Positions 54,901 through 64,000 of a DNA stretch of 64,000 bases are shown here, one piece after another; within the stretch, counting starts at the first letter, position 1; each line of letters begins with the position of its first letter. The notes under the pieces are model-generated. The model worked only from the letters and a program-made list of their open reading frames with translations, was not told the origin of the DNA and made no database searches. This stretch comes from Bimastos eiseni (lineage: Eukaryota; Annelida; Clitellata; Crassiclitellata; Lumbricidae): contig OY365811.1 in the NCBI GenBank assembly GCA_959347315.1, positions 37,407,206 to 37,471,205 of the forward strand, in the 5' to 3' direction. The position numbers and the translations under genes are program-made.

Positions 54901-57900
54901 CACACCAGTACAAACTGCTCAATGGTGTCAATTAACCAATGTTCAGATAACTAGATAGGTCACCACTCGCCCAGTATCAGGTTAATGCATACAAATGTGC
55001 CTTCTTGAGGTTCTCATAAGGTGCTATATAAATGACCATATATATATATATATACATTCTGAGATCCAGTGACAGTTGGAATCCCATATCATTACACAGG
55101 ATGGATGATGTTTACAAATACTTCATATTCTATTCAGTTCCGGTAAAGCTAGTCAACCCAGCTATCAGCTATTCAAGTGCTAGAACAACCCATCCACCCC
55201 AATGCACTGCACCCTATATGAAAGCCATTAAGTGTACCTCTTCTGCATTTTCCCCCTCCTCAGCTGGAAGTTCTTCCGGATTTTCCAGAAGTTCTTTGAG
55301 TCGCAGATGACAGGCGCGCCATGCCAGCACTCGGGTGAGCGGATGAGCAAAATCCTCCTGCAGCATTAGATCAGTCGCTATCTCCCCAGCTTCTGCAAAA
55401 TTAAGTGTATCTTTTAAATTATATAGATCCTTTTCAGGAACTTTTGAAAGGCATATCAAAACATGCAAGAGAGGATTGTCACAAAGCTGCTAAACATGCA
55501 GGATAAATCATCAAATATCAAGTATTTATGATTGATTGATTGAAAAAAATGGTTTTCAAGCACTAATGAGACAGAGGTAGAGAAAAAGAAACAGCTCATG
55601 TCAACCAAACGAGTCCAGAAAGTTAGTATGACCATCTTCCATACACCTTGCTGGGTATAGGATAGTCTAATTTACTGTTAAGCACATCAACAACAAAGAC
55701 TAGTATGCTAAAGTTAATTTTTAAGAGATGAATTTCAAAGACTTTGAATACCAACCCTTATGAAGCCCTTTTTTAAGGAAATGGTCCAAGAGCAAGTTTG
55801 CCGAGTAGTCGTCCAGAAAGATACCATAGTGTACCTATGATAAATGAACAAGCATTTAATAGTAAACAAATATGCATTCAACATTGAATATATGATTAAG
55901 AAAATTAATAAAAGCACTATGAAGCTATTTGAGACAATCAAGAAAAGAAAATGTTACAACTTGCTAATAAAATGGAAGAAAATATATATAACATCAATAT
56001 ACTCTAACACTTCACTCAGACTCGCTTAGTGTTCCCAGCAAATCAGCTTGGACACACGATGATTAAACATATGCTACTTAGTCTAAAATTTCACATAATG
56101 GCTTTATAAAATCTCTCAAAAGCACACAAATCTCACCTTGTCCTTTAGAATCAGCAGAAGTCGTTCAATTTCACCAAAATCGAGTAGTGCTCGAATGAGA
56201 GCATAGCTCATCGACCCACGAACATTTATTGCTTCAGACGAATGTCGGAACCTAATTGCAACATTGGTAAATTAAATTTATCGCTGAGCTATCGATCTAA
56301 AAGTGAAAGTTTAAATAGCACAGCAGTGATATCAATCAATTTTCATAGCAGTGCTATAAAAATTTGAATAATACCTATTTAGAATTTACCTTAGTAGCCT
56401 ACACAGTACATATACACTACATGTTAAATCTAACAGCAGTCAACTTCTGATGTCCAACCCACTACCTAGTACAAGGTTCTGAGCAACTGTCTGAAAGAAT
56501 CCTCAACATAACAATCCACAGTGGTTGATTTGTGCACAATAAGTTGGCAGATATCCAAATCTCAACAATTAAAAAGTTATGCCTATCTGGTGATGCTACA
56601 ATCAAATTCAGAAAAAAAAACTATAATACATGTCCTCAACACTATGCATAGGTTCCATTGTTGTAACAGAAACACATTGGCTGACATACTCTTTTAGGTG
56701 GCAAATCTCAAATATGCCTAAGCCATACTCAGCCTATTTCTATGTATGAATAACACAAATAGCTCCTCTTTTCAATTCATACAGCATTTTTTTCTTCCTT
56801 TCAAGAATGAAAGTTATCCAAGGTTAAAACTAAACCATTTGAAAAACTATGGATGTTAGGTGGATTACAAATTACACAAGATAACTATTGTAAAAAGACA
56901 GGACAAAATATTATTGAAAGTTAAGACAAAGGGATGACTCAATCATGTGCTTGCAACTAACGGCATATGGATATGTAAAATGCAAATTTGATCAGCAAAT
57001 TATGAGAAACGACAAAATACCTATAAAACAGATTCTGAACAAAGTACAACTGAAGAGGATCGAGGTCACCGAGTTTGTTGGCCAGCTGAAGATGACAACA
57101 AAACATCAACAAGTAGCATCACATCAGAATTGTTTTCGTATTGTATCGACGGATTTCTAAAATGCTTCTCACATTGCAACAGATTGAGAGGGGCTCAATG
57201 CATAAATTAGTACTAATCGAAAAAATAAGACAAAATGGCCATAGAAATATGAGATTCACTACTTTTATGAAGCTATGTGGTTTGAATCTCATGAGGCAGA
57301 TGAAACAAACAAGAGTGAGTTAAACAATCCTCAAGTAGGGAATGGCTATGAAAGATGAAGGACAGGTGATGGATAATGACCTAATTAACACAAATACATA
57401 GAATACTAACTAATTAAATACAATTATAAAACTAGATGAAAACAATAATAACACTTACGATCTCCATGTCAATAGCAGTTGGTTTGTCACTGCGATCAAA
57501 CGCCTCCTGCAGTTTTGTTGCAAATTCATCTAGAAGACAACATATCACGTTAAAAAAAATAACATCATATTAAAGTTAGAAGTTAAAGTTAGGGCATAAC
57601 CGAGTAGACAATTTCCACCTAGTACCGAATCCAAGTATTTGGGTGAACTATTTGCCGGATCCGTAGGCAAAGCGTAGTTAACCTGCCACGTGCACGGCAA
57701 TGGAGAACTATCCATAGTCAATGCAGAATCTATAGCAATATCCTTCATATAGCATATCGTCGCACTCTAGCTCATAACAATATATTTATTATTTAATAAC
57801 TTTATTTTTGAAAAAATGTAAAGCCTTGTCATAAAATTTGAAATATGAAGTTACCAATGACGTCTTTACTCTCCAATATTTACCGAAAAGTGGGTGGAGC

Positions 57901-60125
57901 CAACTCAGGCGGGAAAATTACTGATTTGGTTGCCACCTGAGGAATATGCAACCAACAGAAATTGAAATATATAAATTGACATCATTATTTTGAAGAAAAT
58001 TCATTGGAATGTTAAGTTCTTGTTTAGTTAATCAATAACTTATAAGTAAGTCCGTTAGTCCTAAATTTATTTGATGAAAAAGTATTATTTTATCCAAAAA
58101 TAAACTTTTTCAAAAAAGTTATTTTTAGCTATTTGCGGGTGTAATATTTGCCGAGGCAAATACTTCTGAATAATCCAATATTCGGCAGAGGCGAATGTCC
58201 AAGGCGATTTCCGGTTATGCCCTAGTTAAAGGAAAAACATTTGTTTTTCGGGACCCCCTTTTATCCAGTAGATGGAGCAATCGTTCCATTTCCAAGCCTG
58301 AAATGTGTGCAAAATTTCAGTTTTGAAAAAAGTTATGCAAGCCAAGCTAAATAAAAGAGGGTTAAAAGTAGCATAGGACACCTACCATTAAAATGCATAT
58401 TAACTGTACTAACTAGCACAAGTGTCAACAGGAAATGTTTAATCTTTAACTAAAATTGTAAAGCTTACATGAATTTATTTTCTGCATAAGAGGACTTTGC
58501 AAACGGTTCGTCCAAGCATCGCGACAAGAATAGGCCTCCGAAAGAAGGAATCGTCTACCTGATAATCCAAAACAACACAAAACTAAAAAATGAATCATCA
58601 CAGCTACCAATGTCACTACCTTCTGAATCTCTTGCACACCATCTGTAAGAATCAAGATACGAAACAACTACCTGTTCAAATGCTCCAGAACATAAGTAAA
58701 TACAATAGAGGCAAACACACATACATACACACATACATACACACATACATACACACATTTATGTATGTGTTTGTTTGCATGTCCCTGCATGTACACATGG
58801 ACAACATGGTGGATTTCTTTATATTGCCAGTTAACGCATCATTTCACTTAACATGAAATGGTAACTCAACGCTATTAGCCTAACATGCATTATCGGTAAC
58901 CACGATGTACAAGATCAGCGATGTAGCCTTTAAATAATTACTTTTGTATATTTTTACACATGCCAAGGTGTAATACAGTAGCCTATTGTGCAGCATATGC
59001 ATAGAAGGCCCTAGATAACTTTTTGCTACTTTGTCCACTTTGAAAACCTCACAAGGGTGCCAAGAATCTCACAACATATAGTGCCATAAACAATTAATAC
59101 ACATTTTTTAACACTTTTACTATTTTTACAGAGTACATGTAAACTATCAAAAATATCTCAGCAAATGAAAAACAAGTCATGGAGCACTCCTTACTTAACA
59201 GGACTTATCAAATTAAATCTATGCACCCAGATTGCTGCAGCAGTTTGCATGTCAAGTTGGAAAGTAGATTAACATGTCAAATTAACCAAACAGGAAAAAT
59301 ATATATAATCGGTTTTAACTGACCGCAATGCAAGATAATCATAAACCATAATTGTACAGTCAACAGTCATTTAACAACAGAACACACAACATTGTGATGG
59401 TTTTGCATTGGATTGGGCATTCAAATGTCTTATGCACATAATGCAAGTAACCGAACCCCATACGTTGTGGTAAATATTTGGCTTGCTTATAGTACTTAGG
59501 ACTCCAACTCATGCATAATATTTTGGGTGTGGCTTGTGTGGATACCTCTGCACAACCCATAGCGCACATGCACTCTAAAACATATAATTTCTTATAATAA
59601 TGCATCATGAGGGTCGATTAGGGTCAGGTTAAGCATCGTAAGGGTCGCTTAGGGTCAGTTTAGGCGTTGTGAGGGTTGCTTAGGGTCAGTGTCGTTTTTA
59701 GACATATACGAAGCTTAATTACTTTTTTGTGTCAATCACGCGCCGGAAGTATTTTGTTCTGACCAATGGCAACAGATCAAAAGAACAAAATATTAATGCG
59801 TAAGTTGGAGTCCTAAGTACTATAAGTAAGCCAAATATTCATGTAATTCTGAACAACAATGACTACAACTAGTCATTCAGAGGCTATGATAATAATTATT
59901 GTGACAATAATTCGTTCAGCTACGACCAAAATTCGGTGACTTTGACTGTGGTGACCTGGGAGCGGGACAGTTACTACGTTCAACTTGGAAGATCGCTCCT
60001 TGTCCAAAACTCAATATTAAAATAAATAAATAATTGAAAGACTGGCATCTGTGCGTACTTATATAGCCACATTTCTCTGTGAGAAAATACAATCTCCCAC
60101 AGTTTCTGAGCAACCGTAAAGCCAT
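51981..60125 (-). CDS. MRPS27: Mitochondrial small ribosomal subunit protein mS27
   Basis: Pentatricopeptide-repeat protein of the mitochondrial ribosome small subunit. Complete in ten minus-strand exons: 60125-60059, 58558-58469, 57529-57459, 57085-57021, 56251-56137, 55834-55756, 55392-55238, 54100-53855, 53275-53135, 52379-51981 (475 aa). Every junction phase agrees. Exon 1 is an Arg-rich, Asp-free leader (MALRLLRNCGRL), fitting mitochondrial import. Exon 2 has RRFLLSEAY, exon 5 FRHSSEA, exon 6 VHYGIFLDDYSANLLLDHF and exon 7 MLQEDFAHPLTRVL, all in the order of human mS27. The last exon is a charged coiled-coil-like tail (ERIKTCEPVDIAAQ, then EQIKQYQTEQRKRD) that extends about 60 residues past the human end. 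The donor of exon 1 (A|GTACGC) is the least certain. Introns hold a MITE copy and several SINE-like pieces. Confidence 0.92.
54170..54330. mobile_element. SINE-like element of the TATATAGCGCC family, diverged
   Basis: TTGATATAGCGCTACTTCAAG opens a unit whose later blocks (GGAGGTCATTCCAGGCACAACTG) match by position those of 14605-14830 and 63030-63475. In an MRPS27 intron. Confidence 0.5.
54878..55036. mobile_element. Short TIR element (TTTATATAGCACC type)
   Basis: TTTATATAGCACCACTTAAG at the left faces AAGGTGCTATATAAATGA at the right around a 159-bp unit; a TA microsatellite follows. In an MRPS27 intron. Confidence 0.6.
57590..58224. mobile_element. MITE with TAGGGCATAAC ends and 8-bp target duplication (copy B)
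   Basis: Same 11-bp ends as 43023-43551, but the body is in the opposite orientation relative to copy A. Flanking octamers GTTAAAGT and GTTAAAGG match at 7 of 8. Shared interior blocks include ATTTGCCGAGGCAAATACTT and AGTGGGTGGAGCCAA. It lies in the MRPS27 intron between exons 2 and 3, only 60 bp from exon 3. Confidence 0.9.
58715..58770. repeat. (CACACATACATA)n microsatellite
   Basis: Compound CA/TACA repeat in the first MRPS27 intron. Confidence 0.85.
59473..59839. mobile_element. TIR element with 53-bp ends and a TTAGGG-containing core
   Basis: 59473-59525 and 59786-59839 are inverted copies with about 90 percent match by eye (TTTGGCTTGCTTATAGTACT against AGTACTATAAGTAAGCCAAA). Between them, 59607-59695 holds nearly three tandem 31-bp units containing GGGTCGCTTAGGGTCAG. 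In the first MRPS27 intron. No coding capacity; no clear target duplication. Confidence 0.85.
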
Positions 60126-60955
60126 GTCGTCGGTTGATGTGTGCACCGAGATTCTTATTTCTGGTTCATGTTTGTCTAAGTGAAGGTCTGCAGAATGAAG
60201 GGATGGTGGAATTAGAATTACGTCATTAAATAGAACAGAATAGAGCACATAGACAGTCAGATTTCTTCAGTTGACAGACAAGTGTAATTACTGCTCGAAA
60301 GTAAAGTAAAGGAAATATCACTTAATCAAAGATAAGTTCAATTACGATCAGTCTTTTAGATAGGTAGCAAGACACTAAGCGGCCTAGGCCTTGCCTACGT
60401 AGCCTATATGCAGCTCGTGGTCATGCGAGTACAGGCCAACGAATAACTAAGTTTGTTAGGTTTTTCGGCTTAAATTGAAATTCCCGCTAATGATATGTAA
60501 TGTAGGCCCAATTATTCGATACTTTCTAAACGCCCACAAGTCTTAGAGCCGCGTCCGAAAGACTAGCTTATTCAACAGCGGATTGATAAAGTTGGAGAAA
60601 GTGTTGTCATCCATAGCATCTAGCCTCTGAAATCAGGTCGCACATTTCCAGAACAGGGTAGGCAGGTTCAATCGATCGAGCCTCTTGCAATTTTATTAAA
60701 TGAATTTGCCGTATACCTTCACTGCACGTAGAATGGAGTCCGTTAATGCGCGATCGAATCCAGTTCTGCTACTGTAGCTAGGTCACTCTCGATATAATTT
60801 ATTGAAGGAGTATTTTTAATTTAAGAAGCATCCGTAGGGGCCTACGTAGGACTCATGTTGGTGGCCAGGCTGGGTCCAATCCTTCTCTGAAACATTCGTG
60901 GAATTTATATGGCATAATAGTATTTTAATTAAGCGGGTCTCATCCTTTACATTCC
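60126..60955. other. DNA upstream of MRPS27
   Basis: Probable promoter region of MRPS27, immediately right of 60125; no TATA box stands out. A degraded copy of the CAGCTTATTC repeat lies near 60530-60600. No gene seen. Confidence 0.5.
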
Positions 60956-60959
60956 TTGT

Positions 60960-62165
60960 CATTGATCATAGACGTAATATATGATGTCGATGTACACAAT
61001 TCGGCAGACAGGAAGTTAGAGTCGTTTCCACGTGAAAGTTTTTATTATGCGCCATGCGGGAGTTTAGTGAAAGCCGAGTTGAGGAAACCCAACAGTTTAG
61101 GTCAGCAGAGAGAGATTTAATAGATTGGGAAAGAGCAAGCTGGTTGGAAGGGGAGCCATGTACATAGGCCTGAACATCATCAGCGTATAGAGGTGACCTG
61201 ACGCCGAGTGCTTATCAGAAAGACTAGGAATATCAACTGTAAACATAATGTATAGAAGTGGACCTTGGACGGAACCTTGAGGGACCTCAAATTTAACAGG
61301 TACCTAAGAGGTGCGGGAGTCGCCTAGGATGACCATTTGGGTTCGAGCAGTAAGATAAGGGCAAAACCATAAAAGAGGGAGACCACTAAGACCAACAGAC
61401 ATTTCCAGGCGATGCAGAAGTATATCATGGTCAACCATATCAAATGCTGAAGATGCATCAACAAGTGCTAAGAGAGTGACATGGGATTTATCCATTGCAG
61501 AATAGGTGTCAGAGAGAAGAGAAAGACGAGCAGTTTTAGTTGAGTGGTGGGCTCTAAAACCAGATTGCCTCGGCGGCAGAAGATCGGACTGCTCGAGGTA
61601 AGGCAAGAGTTGAAGAGAAACAAGACGCTCTAAAGTCTTTGAGAGAAAGGATAGATTTGCAATAGGTCGATAGTTTTAGCACAAGCTAGGATCCAGGTTC
61701 GGCTTCTTGAGAGTGGGAATGACAATAGCACGCTTCTGGGATGCTAGAAATAATGCCTTCTGAGAGTGACCTATTAATTAGGTAAAGTAGTAATGGGACA
61801 ATGTCATCCAGTACATCAGCAATTACAAACGGGGTTAGGGGTTAAGTTCACACGATCTTAAATTAGAACCAGTAATAAGATGACGCAATTCTGATTCAAG
61901 GATAGGTCGGAAGTCCTTGAAAACCGACTCAGTAGAACTGAATAAAGGAGGTGGTGAGCCAGCTGTAGAATTTCGTATATCATCCAGTTTAGTTGTAAGC
62001 ATCTGTAGAAAGTCGTTCGCTGAGAAGGAAGGATCCAGTGATGCAGAATAGGCTCGTCCCAGTAAGCCGGAGATGGAGGACCAGAGGCGTTTTGGGTTAC
62101 CTGAGTTCCTATTGACCGAATCCTCTCAGTACGCCGCTTCCCTTTCTAATCTCCGCATTTATAAA
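60960..62165 (-). pseudogene. LINE reverse transcriptase relic (CR1/jockey-like)
   Basis: Minus-strand translation gives, in order, NPKRLWSSISGLLGRA, FKDFRPILESELRHLI, YRPIANLSFLSKTLERLV, QSGFRAHHSTKTA, LVDASSAFDMVDHDILLHRL, VQGPLLYIMF and the catalytic YADD box (LYADDVQAYVHG) near 61165. These are the standard motifs of a non-LTR retrotransposon reverse transcriptase. Frame changes and stops (for example near 61850 and 61690) show it is inactive. The 5' endonuclease part is missing. Confidence 0.85.
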
Positions 62166-62479
62166 TATTTTTCGCAATAGTAATAATAATAACAATAATA
62201 ATAATAACAATAATAATATATATTGTGAGATTTACATTAACCTCGATACTGTCTGCCATTAGAGAATATGATAATTATTATTATTATTAGGCTTGCTGAC
62301 AAATGAAAATATTAATAGGCTGTAATTAGGTGCATCTACGCGTACATGTATACCCGTATAGGCCTGGTTTAGTGCCAATTGGTTTCAGTCGACGGTTTTG
62401 CAGAAACTTAGTGTACAACAGCCATCAGACGCGTTCTTAGAATAAATATCACCAAATTAACATTCATACCATGGCCCAT

Positions 62480-62945
62480 CCTTCTCTATAATACACTCCA
62501 GGCAGACTTAACGAACGTCCCTAGATGCCTACGCTTCACCAGTTAAAGAGGAAATTGAAAACTATCTTACTACTTGCTATAAGTTGTCATTACATAATGA
62601 ACATATGTAAAGCATCAGTAGCTGATCCAAAACTCCAACTGCTCACGATATTCCCAGCCTAAATGTGTTTACCAACTTTAAAATGTCAACCAGCTCTAAC
62701 TGAGCATCCTTCTGACCCAGTGTTACTCGACCCCATCACTTCTCATTTCAAGTTCGTGTACAATCGAGTCCAATCCAACGCTGCAGCACGTCTGTGAACG
62801 ATCTCGCTCCTGAATTCTATCGGAATGCCGTTTGGACGGCCTTTCTGATTCGAAGCAGTGCTCGTGAATAAACTGGTGCCCTGTGCTTGGCATTCAAGTG
62901 ACCGTTGAGAAGTTTGGAGATCACGATTACGATTACGATTTAAGT
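62480..62945 (+). pseudogene. LINE 3' end with ATTACG tail
   Basis: GCTCGTGAATAAACTGGTGCCC..GGCATTCAAGTG, ending in CACGATTACGATTACGATT, is the terminal block of a LINE family. Other copies of the block are at 6905, 7480, 31120 and 34800. The upstream part reads as a decayed reverse-transcriptase C-terminus (SLYNTLQADLTNVPRCLRF). Confidence 0.6.
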
Positions 62946-63029
62946 GGATAATTATTACAGTGTGCATGGGTAGCGCGCGAACTAAGTTGCTGAGGCGGTC
63001 GATTCGAAATGTAATGTAATGTAGCCTAA

Positions 63030-63475
63030 TGGTCCTGAAGCACTTATATGGCGCCACTCGATACAGAGGCGCTCACTACTCAGCACATAGCTAAACAGAG
63101 TCTTCAGGCGCTTCTGGAAGGTAGTAGGGGGAAGTGCCGCTCCTCCCGAAGAGGAAGGGGAAGCCGTTCCAGCTGGTGGGACCCTCATGGGCGAAGCCTT
63201 TGCATTGGACCGTGGCAGAGTGCATGCTGGGAGCCATCAGAAGTCCGCGGGCAGAGGAACGAAGGAGAACCCGTTGCGGAATAGAGGAGACCCTAGTGCA
63301 GATAGCCAATATGTATGCGGGGGTAGGCCCAACAGGACAGTTAGGCATCAACACAAGGGTCTTGAAACGAATGCGTTGCGTTGGGAGTTAGTGAAGGAAT
63401 TTTTAACGAATGAAGAGATGTGGCCAAATTTCGTAATTCCACCTATTAGCCGGACAGCAGCATTGTGGAGTTGAT
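63030..63475. mobile_element. Element of the TATATAGCGCC family
   Basis: ACTTATATGGCGCCACTCG, CCTCCCGAAGAGGAAGGGGAAG and CCAGCTGGTGGGACCC recur in the same order at 14605-14830. The open frames here on both strands are accidental products of the repeat. A longer copy than the one in the hnRNP K intron. Confidence 0.6.
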
Positions 63476-63499
63476 TTGTGTCGAGCGTTGATTTTGCAA

Positions 63500-63985
63500 T
63501 GTACAGCAGTATTTGTTCCAACTTGGCTCAATGTAGCCCCAACCGCCTTCAATCAATTCAGAATTCGATTGCTCGTGCTGCCACTAAAGTCTAAAGCCTC
63601 CAAACGTTTACCTTCAATTTGCATATATTCTTAATACACTCCACTGGCTCAAAATGCATTAGCAAAGCTCCACTTTCCACTCCAAAACTCCTCCACCCTT
63701 CAGTCACCTAATTATCCTAATAGTTAAAAGTTTCAAATTACTCCATGGCCTCCAGTCTCATCCTAGAATTTTGCAACCGCTCCTTAGGCTACATGTACGC
63801 TGCACCTGCTCTTTGGAACGAACTGTTATATCCAGATTCTACTACTGCGTTACCATATGATCACCCTCAACACAGATTACAACCATAGCACCATGCTGTC
63901 TCCTTGGATCCCCGGATTTTGACCTGGCACCGAAAAGAAACGAGAGACTTAGCTATTGCCGTCTTGATATAGCGCCGGTGTATAG
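63500..63985 (+). pseudogene. LINE reverse transcriptase C-terminal relic
   Basis: Plus-strand reading gives NRLQSIQNSIARAATKV, then HSTGSKC and FKLLHGLQS in shifted frames, then SLERTVIS. This is the usual order of the RT thumb and 3' region in CR1/L2-type LINEs. It ends with TTGATATAGCGCCGG. Many stops. Runs towards the right edge. Confidence 0.6.
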
Positions 63986-64000
63986 CTGGTCTTCCTGGTG

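Overview
This window is nuclear DNA from an animal. It is AT-rich, its genes have many small exons with GT-AG introns, and it is full of microsatellites, MITEs, tRNA-derived SINEs, decayed LINEs and fold-back repeats. The gene set (matrix metalloproteinase, hnRNP K, a pro-interleukin-16/PDZD2-like PDZ protein, MEX3, mitochondrial ribosomal protein mS27) is bilaterian. The repeat style (many short elements ending in TATATAGCGCC, and a large excess of the palindrome TAGGCCTA) suggests a marine invertebrate, possibly a deuterostome such as an echinoderm. The species cannot be fixed from the sequence alone.

Layout. 1-6853, minus strand: a matrix metalloproteinase gene whose seven visible exons run from the signal peptide to the second hemopexin blade; it continues off the left edge. 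6854-11548: intergenic DNA with LINE and SINE scraps, a TIR element at 8282-8780, and perhaps the hnRNP K 3' UTR. 11549-19136, minus: an hnRNP K orthologue in ten exons, with three KH domains and an unusual N-terminal RS domain. 19137-25597: a gene-free block holding a fold-back repeat and a 3.7-kb hairpin-rich element with seven boxes resembling the 28S rRNA R2 target site. 25598-32606, minus: a large disordered protein with one C-terminal PDZ domain. 32607-37989: repeat-rich DNA between two divergent genes. 37990-44987, plus: MEX3 in two exons with a 5.7-kb intron (containing a 200-bp assembly gap), followed by about 6.5 kb of apparent 3' UTR. 51981-60125, minus: MRPS27, complete in ten exons. 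60126-64000: LINE remains.

Exon calls. No splice data were used. Each exon was called from a family motif, splice dinucleotides and reading phase, and within each gene the phases of neighbouring exons agree. The one exception is MMP exon 2, where the conserved motifs fall into three reading frames.

The genes do not form a common pathway. Three of them concern RNA or its translation (hnRNP K, MEX3, mS27), but nothing suggests co-regulation apart from two shared flanks: a divergent interval between the PDZ gene and MEX3, and a tail-to-tail arrangement of MEX3 and MRPS27. The most unusual sequence is the 20.3-24.1 kb element.
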